Part shown: positions 7,742-17,900 of the stretch, piece after piece
Layout of the letters: each line of letters begins with the position of its first letter
Numbering within the stretch: position 1 is the stretch's first letter
From: Photobacterium kagoshimensis
GTDB lineage: Bacteria; Pseudomonadota; Gammaproteobacteria; Enterobacterales; Vibrionaceae
Direction of reading: 5' to 3'
DNA length: 64,000 bases
NCBI RefSeq assembly: GCF_050337045.1
Contig: NZ_JAKJSO010000018.1
Coordinates: 94,605 to 158,604, forward strand
The notes under the pieces: generated by a model
What the model was told of the DNA's origin: nothing
Databases searched by the model: none
What the model saw: only the letters and a program-made list of their open reading frames with translations
Translations under genes and position numbers: made by a program

Positions 7742-9142
7742 ATGAAAGAAGTTGCTTTTCGATGGATTGATAAATACCTTATTCACCTGAAACTACAGGA
7801 AAAGTTCTATCTACTTTTTCTTTTGCCTTTTATCGCAGTTATCAGCGTCAGTGCAATTTTAGTCGATGCTGCAAGTAAACACCGTATTGAAAATACAACA
7901 AATCATGTCGTTTCAATGTCTGCATTACTCTCTTCTCAGCAGATTGAACGTTCGGATGCGATGTCTTTACTTATCAACAGTGGTGTACATGTAGGCTCGG
8001 GTGAAATTTCTTCTACCGTTCAGGGGATGAACTACACCATTAGTGCTGTTGAGTCAGCCAGCGTATTCAGTTATTTATCGCCACTTCAAATTGGTTTTTC
8101 TACTGTATTGCTGATCATTATGTTGGCATCGGTATATTACATCATGTCTTTCATTGGTGGTGCGATGTTTACTATGCACAAAGCACTACAAGGCTTGGCT
8201 GATGGTGATTTAACAGGCCGCTTAAATTTCTTCCCAGTACGTGATGAATTCAGCATGATTGCCATTACAATTGACCGCGTAGCAGAGCGTGAGCAAAAAC
8301 TGGTTCAGGCAACACAAGAAGCTACGGCATTAATGCAGCAAATCAGCAGTCAATTACGCCAGAGTACCCTACAAAGCGAATCACTTTCTTCAGGGCAACA
8401 GCAACACCTTGATTCACTTGCCAGTGCAACAGAAGAGATGGCTTCATCTATTCGTGAAGTTGCCACACATGCTCACGATACATCCGATCAAACTCGTGAA
8501 GCGCAAGCGGTAAGCGAAAAAGGCCGTGAGCAAGTTAATGCAACTAAATCGGCAATCTCAACTCTATCAGGCGAAATAAACCAAGCCTCTGAAGCGGTTA
8601 ACGAGCTTGATAGCAATGCTGCAAAAATCGATGACGTTGTCACCACCATCAATAGCATTTCTGAACAAACTAACCTTCTCGCATTAAATGCCGCTATTGA
8701 AGCAGCGCGAGCTGGTGAACAAGGACGTGGTTTTGCTGTGGTTGCCGATGAGGTACGTACGCTTGCAGGGCGTACCCAGAGTGCCACTGTTGAAATTCAG
8801 CAAATGATTGAAGCATTGCAAGCTAATAGCCAGCAGCTGATGTCAGTAATGAAAAACACAGTGGAGAATGCATCTAACAGCGAACAACTAATGGATAATG
8901 TTGATAATGAAATCGGCCAAATTACCGAACGTAACCAACAAATTTCCGATCGTAGTACAGAGATTGCAGCCGCTGCAGAGCAACAAGGGGCTGTCGCTGA
9001 TAACATCGCTAACAGCGTAGAACAAGTACGCGGGCAGTCACGTCAAATTGCAGAGATGATTTCAGCATCATCCAGTGAGATTGAACGCTTGAATCAACAA
9101 GCTGATGTACTGGAGTCGTTAATGAGCGGTTTAAAAGCCTAG
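7742..9142 (+). CDS. methyl-accepting chemotaxis protein
   Basis: This 466-residue inner-membrane receptor has a first helix near residues 24-43, a short periplasmic segment of only about 70 residues, a second helix near 115-138 and a HAMP domain to about 195. A long cytoplasmic signalling coiled coil follows. The highly conserved hairpin tip is present (SISEQTNLLALNAAIEAARAGEQGRGFAVVADEVR). The small sensor domain is unlike dCache or four-helix types, so no ligand can be assigned. It interrupts the acyP-rlmI neighbourhood. A terminator follows. Confidence 0.93.
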   Translation: MKEVAFRWIDKYLIHLKLQEKFYLLFLLPFIAVISVSAILVDAASKHRIENTTNHVVSMSALLSSQQIERSDAMSLLINSGVHVGSGEISSTVQGMNYTISAVESASVFSYLSPLQIGFSTVLLIIMLASVYYIMSFIGGAMFTMHKALQGLADGDLTGRLNFFPVRDEFSMIAITIDRVAEREQKLVQATQEATALMQQISSQLRQSTLQSESLSSGQQQHLDSLASATEEMASSIREVATHAHDTSDQTREAQAVSEKGREQVNATKSAISTLSGEINQASEAVNELDSNAAKIDDVVTTINSISEQTNLLALNAAIEAARAGEQGRGFAVVADEVRTLAGRTQSATVEIQQMIEALQANSQQLMSVMKNTVENASNSEQLMDNVDNEIGQITERNQQISDRSTEIAAAAEQQGAVADNIANSVEQVRGQSRQIAEMISASSSEIERLNQQADVLESLMSGLKA

Positions 9143-9168
9143 TTTAGCTTTGCCTTATCAAACGACTC

Positions 9169-9203
9169 AAAAGACAAGTTGCTTCTGCGACTTGTCTTTT
9201 CTT
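9169..9203 (+). terminator. terminator after the chemotaxis receptor gene
   Basis: AAAAGACAAGT (9169-9179) pairs with ACTTGTCTTTT (9190-9200) with extra GC pairing in the loop. The T-run is encoded in the 3' arm and continues CTTT. Confidence 0.85.
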
Positions 9204-9272
9204 TATGTGCGGCCTAATCCCCTCGCGACGAGCTAAAGCACAATATTCTCTGTGAAGCGGCTCAATACCTTG

Positions 9273-9322
9273 TTCAGATTGGTATTACGGCCAGAAGTTG
9301 CTATTATGCGCCCCAATCTGAA
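9273..9322 (+). promoter_or_regulatory. rlmI promoter bracketed by a 10-bp inverted repeat
   Basis: A good sigma-70 promoter is visible: TTGGTA (9279-9284), 17-base spacer, TATTAT (9302-9307). It is enclosed by TTCAGATTGG (9273-9282) and its perfect inverse CCAATCTGAA (9313-9322). AATACC/GGTATT elements at 9264-9269, 9281-9286 and 9321-9326 add alternative pairings. The arrangement resembles two operator half-sites flanking the core promoter, but no regulator is known to me. Confidence 0.45.
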
Positions 9323-9340
9323 TACCCTATTAGGCTCGTC

Positions 9341-10531
9341 ATGACAGCATCTATCTATTTGGTTAAGGGACGTGAAAAGTCGCTTCGCCGCCGTCACCCT
9401 TGGATTTTTTCTCGCGGCATTCAACGCATTGAAGGTAAACCTGAACTGGGCGATACAGTTGACGTTTACGATCACAAAGGCGAATGGCTTGCTCGTGGTG
9501 CATTCTCACCACAATCTCAAATCCGTGTTCGCGTTTGGACGTTTGACAAAAAAGAAAAAGTTGATGTTAACTTCTTCATTAATCGCATTCAAAAAGCGCA
9601 AGGTTTACGTGACATTTTAGCTGAACGTGATGGTCTGACTGGTTACCGCTTAATTGCAGCAGAATCGGATGGCCTGCCAGGTATCACTATCGACCGTTAC
9701 CAAGACTACTTTGTTTGTCAGCTACTAAGTGCAGGTGCAGAAGCACAAAAAGACGCACTGATTGAAGCACTAAATACGTGCTACCCAGATTGTAATATTT
9801 ACGAACGTTCTGATGTTGCGGTTCGTAAAAAAGAAGGCTTAAAACTTCGAACTGGCGTACTTTCAGGCCAAGAGCCACCGCAGTTTGTAGTCATTGAAGA
9901 AAATGGCGTAAAAATCAACGTTGATATTATGGGTGGTCACAAAACAGGTTTCTACCTAGACCAACGTGATAGCCGTGAAGCAGCGGTGAAATACGTTAAC
10001 GGTAAGCGCGTACTTAACTGTTTCTGTTATACCGGCGGCTTTGGTTTATACGCACTGAAAGGTAACGCAAGCAAAGTTGTGAACGTTGATGTTTCTCAAC
10101 ACGCACTTGATACCGCTCGCTTGAATACTGAAATTAACGGTCTTCCAGTCGAAAACGCTGAGTTCTTAAATGCTGATGTATTTAAGCTGCTACGTGAATA
10201 TCGTGAACGCGGTGAGCTATTTGATGTTGTGATTATGGATCCACCTAAATTTGCTGAGTCGAAAAACCAGCTGGTTGGTGCTTGCCGTGGTTACAAAGAT
10301 ATCAACATGCTAGCCATGCAAATCCTTAAGCCTGGCGGTACGCTTCTGACTTATTCTTGCTCTGGTTTAATGGATAATAATTTATTCCAAAAAATCATTG
10401 CAGATGCAGCACTAGATGCACACCGTGAAGTACAGTTTATTGAGCGTTTTAGCCAAGCGGCAGACCACCCTCTAGACAGTGCTTACCCTGAAGGTTTCTA
10501 TCTGAAAGGTTTTGCGTGTTACGTTAAGTAA
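9341..10531 (+). CDS. rlmI: 23S rRNA m5C1962 methyltransferase RlmI
   Basis: The 396-residue cytosolic enzyme methylates C1962 of 23S rRNA using SAM. An N-terminal PUA domain (RRRHPWIFSRGI) is followed by a central EEHEE-like segment and a Rossmann methyltransferase. The latter shows VLNCFCYTGGFGLYAL (SAM site), VIMDPPKFA (motif IV) and LTYSCSG, which holds the catalytic cysteine. Length equals E. coli RlmI. E. coli rlmI also lies next to yccX and tusE, so the position supports the call. Confidence 0.95.
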   Translation: MTASIYLVKGREKSLRRRHPWIFSRGIQRIEGKPELGDTVDVYDHKGEWLARGAFSPQSQIRVRVWTFDKKEKVDVNFFINRIQKAQGLRDILAERDGLTGYRLIAAESDGLPGITIDRYQDYFVCQLLSAGAEAQKDALIEALNTCYPDCNIYERSDVAVRKKEGLKLRTGVLSGQEPPQFVVIEENGVKINVDIMGGHKTGFYLDQRDSREAAVKYVNGKRVLNCFCYTGGFGLYALKGNASKVVNVDVSQHALDTARLNTEINGLPVENAEFLNADVFKLLREYRERGELFDVVIMDPPKFAESKNQLVGACRGYKDINMLAMQILKPGGTLLTYSCSGLMDNNLFQKIIADAALDAHREVQFIERFSQAADHPLDSAYPEGFYLKGFACYVK

Positions 10532-10556
10532 TCGTACATTACCTGAAAATAAAAAC

Positions 10557-10582
10557 ATAAGCCCAGCAAATGCTGGGCTTAT
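10557..10582. terminator. bidirectional terminator between rlmI and the protease/barrel gene
   Basis: AAGCCCAGCA and TGCTGGGCTT form a tight hairpin (10559-10580) between two convergent genes. T-rich tails occur on both strands. Confidence 0.85.
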
Positions 10583-10605
10583 TATTGATCACATAACTAT
10601 TTCTA

Positions 10606-13434
10606 TTAAAAGTTACTTTTTAGCTTCACAAAGAACTGATCTTGACCGAGTGTTTTGTCTAAGCCGCGTGCATAACCAAATGACACAGGCAGGATAAAGT
10701 TATAACCCAGTTTCGCTTCTACGGTTAGCTGCAAACCAGCCCCCGTGAGTTGCTTTCTTTCCTGACCGCTATCCCACATTGCACCAGAGTCAACAAAGAC
10801 AGAACCTGAAATATCACCTAAACCAACCGGGTAAAGATCCCAGTTTTTCTCGACGCGCCCAAGCCAAGATTCAAGCTCTAAACGCTGCGTGAAATAGCGA
10901 TGGCCTCGTTGAACATTATCACCGTAACCACGTAACGCTTGGGTATCACGGCCAAAACGTATCGCTTCTTCCGCTGTATTACTGCCACCTAATCGAAATG
11001 CTTTTGCTTCGCTGTCGGCATAGCCCGCACCAAGACGCGCAGTTAATGTCATACGAGATGGTAGATCCCATGTTCCTAGCCATTGCGCTTGATATTTCTG
11101 GCCTTGGTAGTCGGTTTTAAAAGCGTCATTGGTTTCTACAATAAGGTCAGCATAATGTCCCCACCCTGTGCCAGGCACATTTAAATAGCGTTCGCGATTA
11201 TCAAACACAACCCCAAGCCCCACTAAGGCCTCATTAGCACTATTAAAAGGTTTTAAGCCGCTGTTGGTCGGTTCAGATTCAACCGCTTCATGATTCCATA
11301 CCGCACCCGCATTAAGACTTAACTGATCTTCAAAAGCATTGACAATATTCATGCGCTGAATAGCAAGATTATCTTCGCTCGATATACGGTATTGATCCTT
11401 CCCTTTTTTCGCTTTTTCAAATTCATAGCTACGAGAAGCAGACACAAGCCAGCGCGTATCATACTCATATTGTAAATTATAGTTTGCCAAGCTATTAGAA
11501 AAATCCCAACTTGCAGAAACTTGGTAACTATGACGATTTAATGCATCCGTACCAGAAGTGGTTACACCCACTAATGACTGTTGATCATCAATACTTAGTA
11601 TAGGTAACCAACTTCGAGGATAGATGGTTGAAAGTGCACTGTAAGGCTCTGGCTGAGATTTTTCGACCGAGTTTGCAACTGCTGGTGGATAATTGTACCG
11701 TCCTTGCTTACTCGTGATATTGAATCTCTCAATGGCGTTTGGCGCCTGTATTTTCCGTAACGCATAGCCTTTTGAACCATAGGCTTGATAAACTAAACCT
11801 AACCCCGGTTGCCATTGTGGGTCAAAGGCTCCACCAACTTCACTTGTCCATTGCTCGACGTCGCCACTATTAAGGTCCATGACATAAATATTATAAACCC
11901 CATCATAATCAGCGCTGTACATCACACGGCCATCAGGCAGTATGACAGGTGTACTTTCAATCGCTTTTGTATCTGTTAAGGCTTGCCACTGCTGCGTGGC
12001 TAAATCAAACCGTTCAAGATTCCAACCTTGCTGTGGTCGCTTCAAACTTGCGATTAATGCTGAACCATCAGCAGTAACTGCATAGTTACCTAATACAAAT
12101 TCTTCTTTACCTTGCCATAACTTTTCTTGGTGACTATCAGCTTTCGCGTCAATCAACCATAATTCGCTAAGTCCATCAACTTTACGACTCGTGATTAACT
12201 GCTGACCATTTGGCATCCAGCGAACTTTCTGGAATCGAGAATGATCGGTAATACGTGTCCAGCTATCATTTTTATAAATGAAAACATCATTCGTTACACG
12301 CCCATCGACATAACTAATGGCGCGAGAAGCTGCAATACCCGCTTTAGGATGAACGTCAAGCGCTGCAATACCTTTGGTATTCACCACAGCTTTCCACTGA
12401 GTATCACCACTATTTTGCTCTAAGGTACTCAGCACTGGACGATCTTCACCATTTGACAAGTTAACCAATAGTCCGAGTTCACTAGGAGCTGTTATTTGCG
12501 GATAAGGGTTAGTTTGAATGTCCTGACCAATAACAGCATGGGTTTCAAGGCTAGTAATTTGCGCCGCATATTTTTGACCAAGATACTGTTCGAAGTCTTG
12601 CCACAGCGTTATAAAATCTTTTCCAAACGCTCTCTCAGCTGAACCGCTGATAAAGAAATAAGGAATAACTTTACGGCTATAGTCTTGCATATAATCTTCA
12701 ATGGCTTTTTCACCATAGGTTGACGCTAAATACTCATAAAAATAGGCGCCATAAAGGTAATGCGTATTGAAAGGTTGTTCTCGCGCAGAAGAAACCACTT
12801 GTTTTAGCGACTTCTGCCCTTGCGCAACTTCCATTCGCATTTGCATATCGAACATATTGCTTTGCAAACGCCCATAGCCAAGGGCTTTGTTGGTTTCTAA
12901 ATAAACCGCTAAGCCTTCAACAAGCAAGGTTGGGGTAAGCGCATGTGGGAACAAAAAGGCATGTCGTCCTAAAACATGACGAATACCTTTCACTGCCCCA
13001 TTACCCAATTCCATTTGCATAATGTGAGTGTATTCATGTCGTATCAAAGTATGCATCCACTCATCATTTGAGCTTAAGCTGCTTGATTCATTTGGTGGCG
13101 ACATATACAGGCGAATTTGAGGGTAAGGTACAGGAATTGCTGAGCCGTTTGACTCATCAAGATCATCAACAAGAACGAGTTGTGTCTTTAGGTTTGGGGC
13201 TGTTTTAAAAAATGGAAGTAATTCTGTATGCACTCTTTCAGCAATGTTTAATGCTCGGCTAGCATCTTGCTCATTACCAGTACGAAAGCTAATTGAAAAG
13301 TGTGCTGATTCTTGAGTAAGCCAGCTTTGATCTTGTTTATCCCATGCAACAGGCTCAGCCGCCACGTTGGGAGCAATAACCAAAGGCGCTACTAGTGCAC
13401 CGACTAAGGCAAAAGGCGTAAGTGTTTTTTTCAT
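10606..13434 (-). CDS. exported gluzincin-type metalloprotease/beta-propeller/outer-membrane barrel protein
   Basis: The 942-residue product starts at the ATG at 13434, giving a signal peptide (MKKTLTPF..., cleavage after VAA near 26); an upstream ATG would add 26 residues. Residues about 40-260 form an M1/MA-clan-like protease domain with HEYTH at 133-137 and EGLAVYLE at 173-180 as a probable third zinc ligand. Residues about 320-600 look like TolB/WD40-like propeller repeats (for example MYSADYDGVYNIYVMDL). The last 300 residues are barrel-like (Omp85/surface-antigen style, LRGYGDNVQRGHRYFTQRLE) and end in a terminal F. It probably sits in the outer membrane with a periplasmic or surface protease. 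The substrate is unknown. Confidence 0.8.
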   Translation of the reverse strand: MKKTLTPFALVGALVAPLVIAPNVAAEPVAWDKQDQSWLTQESAHFSISFRTGNEQDASRALNIAERVHTELLPFFKTAPNLKTQLVLVDDLDESNGSAIPVPYPQIRLYMSPPNESSSLSSNDEWMHTLIRHEYTHIMQMELGNGAVKGIRHVLGRHAFLFPHALTPTLLVEGLAVYLETNKALGYGRLQSNMFDMQMRMEVAQGQKSLKQVVSSAREQPFNTHYLYGAYFYEYLASTYGEKAIEDYMQDYSRKVIPYFFISGSAERAFGKDFITLWQDFEQYLGQKYAAQITSLETHAVIGQDIQTNPYPQITAPSELGLLVNLSNGEDRPVLSTLEQNSGDTQWKAVVNTKGIAALDVHPKAGIAASRAISYVDGRVTNDVFIYKNDSWTRITDHSRFQKVRWMPNGQQLITSRKVDGLSELWLIDAKADSHQEKLWQGKEEFVLGNYAVTADGSALIASLKRPQQGWNLERFDLATQQWQALTDTKAIESTPVILPDGRVMYSADYDGVYNIYVMDLNSGDVEQWTSEVGGAFDPQWQPGLGLVYQAYGSKGYALRKIQAPNAIERFNITSKQGRYNYPPAVANSVEKSQPEPYSALSTIYPRSWLPILSIDDQQSLVGVTTSGTDALNRHSYQVSASWDFSNSLANYNLQYEYDTRWLVSASRSYEFEKAKKGKDQYRISSEDNLAIQRMNIVNAFEDQLSLNAGAVWNHEAVESEPTNSGLKPFNSANEALVGLGVVFDNRERYLNVPGTGWGHYADLIVETNDAFKTDYQGQKYQAQWLGTWDLPSRMTLTARLGAGYADSEAKAFRLGGSNTAEEAIRFGRDTQALRGYGDNVQRGHRYFTQRLELESWLGRVEKNWDLYPVGLGDISGSVFVDSGAMWDSGQERKQLTGAGLQLTVEAKLGYNFILPVSFGYARGLDKTLGQDQFFVKLKSNF

Positions 13435-13878
13435 AAATCCATATCTTATTATTGCCTGATGTAATATAGGCATATTTTTATATTCAATGCTGTTGTGATT
13501 CACAGTTCGCAAGCTTAAATAAAACCGCTATTCCTAATTAAATATGCAGTTCGCGCAGCACGACAAAATGACGCACGAACTAACAACCAAGAAAGTGAAC
13601 AGTGTTTTATTGAGTGGCAATATAAGCATAATTTGCTTAGTAATGTCTAGTAAATTGAGCAATATTTAAAAAACGAAGAAAGATCTGCCCACTATTTTCC
13701 TCACTTAAATATAAAACCGTCCCTAATGGATTAACAATAATGCTTAGTAACCAGAGGTAAAGTATCAAACTTATATAACAATTTAGGCGATACTATCCCT
13801 TGCTACATTCATTTTCTGTTAAAGTGGACGGTGTAAATTATCAAGCTGCGATATCACGCATTGACTCAAGGATAAGAT
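13435..13878. other. AT-rich divergent intergenic region
   Basis: This gap separates the divergent protease/barrel and yccT-like genes. I see no gene. AGTATC near 13761 recurs inverted as GATACT near 13788, a weak possible operator. Promoters for both genes must lie here, but none could be fixed. Confidence 0.4.
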
Positions 13879-14523
13879 ATGAAACTTCGAACCGCATTTA
13901 TTGCGCTTGCTGCTGCAAGTGTGAGCCTACCTGCGCTAGCTGACGTAACACTAACACTGCCATCAACTGCTGAACTCGTTCTAGTAAATGGAAAGAGTGC
14001 TGGAGGTAACAACACCTTAACGCTAAAAGATGGCGCTAACCAAGTTGCATTCCGTTACGAAGGCGGTTACCGCGAAAATGGTGATTACTCGCTATTTAGC
14101 TCGAATGTTATGATCATTAAATTTGATGCGGCAAATGCTGATTACACGCTAAAGCTACCGAAAATCACTTCAGAGATTGAAGGCAACCGCTTCAATAAAA
14201 AGCCGGTTATTAACCTAACTGATGCAAGTGGTAAAGCGGCCAATTTTGAACAAGGTCGCCTTATTAAAAATGGCATCCAATTTGGTCGTGATTTTGAAGC
14301 CGAAATTGCAGCTTATAACCAAACATCCCAGCCAGCCGCACTTGCAGGCGCAGTTGCTGTAACAACACTACCAGCTGTTATATCGCCAACAACACCGGCA
14401 AAAAACAATGCTGCCCCTGTGGTACAACAAGGTGAGAATACAGCTGAAAACATGCTGAACTACTGGTATTCACAAGCTGATGAGGCAACAAAGGCACGCT
14501 TTAAAGCACGTATAAGCCAGTAA
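13879..14523 (+). CDS. YccT/DUF2057 family secreted protein
   Basis: The 214-residue protein has a signal peptide (cleavage after ALA near residue 21), followed by the DUF2057 (UPF0319) domain: VTLTLPSTAELVLVNGK, then NQVAFRYEG and the FSSNVMIIKFDA region. Residues about 155-185 are a low-complexity Ala/Thr/Pro linker before a short helix. E. coli YccT is a periplasmic protein of this family reported to restrain curli production. The Vibrionaceae homologue's role is not established. A strong hairpin follows the stop. Confidence 0.85.
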   Translation: MKLRTAFIALAAASVSLPALADVTLTLPSTAELVLVNGKSAGGNNTLTLKDGANQVAFRYEGGYRENGDYSLFSSNVMIIKFDAANADYTLKLPKITSEIEGNRFNKKPVINLTDASGKAANFEQGRLIKNGIQFGRDFEAEIAAYNQTSQPAALAGAVAVTTLPAVISPTTPAKNNAAPVVQQGENTAENMLNYWYSQADEATKARFKARISQ

Positions 14524-14540
14524 CATACCCGCAATTTAAT

Positions 14541-14568
14541 TAAGCGCAACACAGTGTTGCGCTTAGTT
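14541..14568 (+). terminator. hairpin terminator after the yccT-like gene
   Basis: TAAGCGCAAC pairs with GTTGCGCTTA (14541-14564) around ACAGT. The stem is strong, but only a weak T-tract follows. Confidence 0.65.
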
Positions 14569-14948
14569 CAGTCCCCCTGGCTTCCTACCTTCTCCCACTT
14601 GATACGCCATGTTAGCGCTATAAAATTGTCAATTACCGACTTAGGCACCAAGCCTAGAGTCGCAACCCTATTCTTACCTAATTACCTCAACAATCTATCA
14701 CACTCTAATTTATCAACATTTCACCAGCATACCCCATAGGAATACTGCTATTTTATTAAGTTACCGCTGCAAAATAAGTGGGATTTTGTTGCATGAAATC
14801 AACATCCATTTGGGACTAAGTATGTAAAACTAGACATTTTTAAGTGAATCATTTCAGGCCTTATCTATAGTTGATTTACGGCAAATATAAAGTTTCACCT
14901 TGTCGTTACAGAATGCGAATTTCATTACTATTATTTAAGGATGATGTC
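14569..14948 (+). other. chitinase upstream region
   Basis: No gene is visible in these 380 bases; short frames in it lack ribosome sites. It should contain the chitinase promoter. I saw no clear CRP or other recognised box. Confidence 0.4.
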
Positions 14949-17900
14949 ATGAACCACTCGAAACAAGGAAAGGCACTCAAGCAAAGCTTTATGCTTAGTA
15001 CACTTGCCGTTTCATGTGCTCTAGCTTTTAATGCACAAGCTGCAATGGATTGTAGCAACATAGAGACTTGGAACAGTACTACGGCTTATAGTGGTGGCAC
15101 CCAAGTACAAGAAGCGAATAAAGTCTTTAAAGCAAATTGGTGGACACAAGGAAATAACCCAGCCTCGCACTCAGGCGCTCACCAAGAGTGGAGTTTTGTT
15201 GACGACTGTATCAATGGTGGGACTAACGAATTACCAACAGTTGCCATCACCTCCCCTTCATCTTCCGATGCAATTGTTACTGGTGATCTGGTTGCCATTA
15301 CAGCGAGTGCTGCAGATGCTGACGGAACTGTCGCTAAAGTTGAATTCTATGTAGGCGCAACCTTGCTTGCGACTATTACCCAAGCACCTTATGTAACGAA
15401 TTGGACTGCCGTTACAGGTAACCAAGCCATTAAAGCCATTGCTTTCGATGACAAAGGCGCGACAGCTGAATCTGTAACAACCGTGAATGTTACAGATTCA
15501 TCTAATACTGTGCCAACAACGGCTGTGACACTTTCAGCCAATAACATCACGCTCGGCGATGTCGTCACCTTAACAGCGACAGCCTCCGATACCGATGGCA
15601 CTGTGGCTAAAGTTGATTTTTACGTTGATGGTGCACTAGTAGGAACAGCAGCAACCGCGCCATATACATTGGCTTATACCACGGCTAAAGCGGGCTCACT
15701 AAAGGTATTTAGCCGCGCCACCGATGATTTAGGCGCTACGGGAGATTCGGCAATTGTTTCACTGACCGTGAAGAACGGCGCAGTTGTGAATAACTGTCGT
15801 CCTGATGGCCTATACCAAACTGAAGGGGTCAATGTTCCATATTGTACTATTTATGATCAAGATGGCCGTGAACAGATGGGGGCTGACCACCCTCGCCGTG
15901 TGATTGGTTATTTCACAAGTTGGCGCTCTGGTGATGACCCACAAGCACAATACCTTGTTAAAGACATTCCATGGGAACAACTGACCCACATTAACTACGC
16001 ATTCGTGAGCATTGGTTCAGACGGTAAAGTGAATGTTGGCGATGTCACAGATCCGAACAATGCTGCAACAGGTAAAGAATGGCCAGGCGTTGAGATTGAC
16101 CCAACACTCGGCTTCAAAGGCCACTTTGGTGCACTGGCAACCTATAAGAAGAAACACGACGTTAAAACACTGATTTCCATTGGTGGCTGGGCTGAAACTG
16201 GCGGTCACTTTGGTGCTGATGGCAAACGTGTTGCCGATGGTGGTTTCTACACTATGACCACCAATGCTGATGGCTCTATTAACCATGCAGGTATCGAGAA
16301 ATTCGCAACGTCAGCAGTGGAAATGCTGCGTAAGTACCAATTTGATGGTTTAGATATTGACTATGAGTACCCAACCTCTATGGCGGGTGCAGGTAACCCA
16401 GACGATAAAGGTTTCATGGAACCTCGCCGAGCTTACCTATGGGCTTCGTACCAAGAGCTGATGAAAGTATTACGTCAGAAGCTGGATAATGCATCTGCGC
16501 AAGATGGCATTCACTACATGTTAACCATCGCGGCACCATCGTCAGGCTATCTACTTCGCGGTATGGAAACATTCGACGTTACCAAGTACCTCGATTACGT
16601 CAATATCATGTCGTATGACTTACACGGTGCATGGAATGACCATGTTGGCCATAATGCTGCGCTTTACGATACAGGTAAAGATTCAGAGCTAGCAATGTGG
16701 AATGTCTACAACACTGCGGCATACGGCGGTATTGGTTACTTAAATACTGACTGGGCATACCACTACTTCCGAGGTTCAATGCCTGCAGGGCGTATCAATA
16801 TTGGTGTTCCTTATTATACCCGCGGCTGGCAAGGTGTAACTGGTGGTGAGAATGGTTTATGGGGCCGTGCGGCACTACCAAACCAAGCTGACTGTGCGCC
16901 AGGTACTGGCGAAGGTCAGAAGAACAACTGTGGTAACGGTGCTCTGGGTATCGATAACATGTGGCACGATCTCAACTCTGCTGGTAACGAGATGGGAGCG
17001 GGTTCCAACCCAATGTGGCATGCGAAGAACCTTGCGCAAGGTATTTACGGCACCTACACCGCAGCTTACGGTTTAGACCCAGTTAATGATCCACAAGATA
17101 AGCTGGTAGGTACGTATACTCGTCACTACGACAGCGTCGCTGTAGCACCGTGGTTATGGAACGCAGAGAAAAAAGTATTCCTCTCAACGGAAGATAAAGA
17201 CTCTATCAATGTCAAAGCTAATTACGTCATCGACAAAGGCATTGGTGGCATCATGTTCTGGGAGCTTGCAGGGGATTACAACTGTTATGTACTCGATGCC
17301 AATGGTAATCGTACTGGCGTAGACGTCAGTGAAATGTCATGTAAGAACGGGACTGGTGAATACCATATGGGTAACACTATGACCAAAGCAATGTACGAGA
17401 AGTTTAAGTCTGCAGCGCCTTACGGTAATAAGGTTGCAACAGGGGCGATTCCGACAGAAGCACTCGACATTACTATCTCTGTAGGTGGGTTCAAAGTCGG
17501 TGATCAGAACTACCCAATTAACCCTAAAATCACCTTCACCAATAATACGGGCCATCCGTTACCTGGTGGCACTGAGTTCCAATTCGATATTCCAACCTCT
17601 GCGCCTGATAATGCGAAAGATCAATCAGGTGGTGGTCTGAAAGTTATCGCATCTGGTCATACTCAGGCAAACAACATTGGCGGTCTAACGGGTGAAATGC
17701 ACCGTGTGGCCTTTACGCTGCCATCATGGAAAGAATTGCCAGCAGGCGGTACTTACGAACTTGATATGGTTTACTACCTACCTATCTCTGGCCCTGCAAA
17801 CTATGCGGTCACTGTGAATGGTAAAGAATACGCCTTTAAGTTTGAGCAACCTGACTTACCAATTGGTGATATCAGTGGCGGTAATAACGGTGGCAAATGT

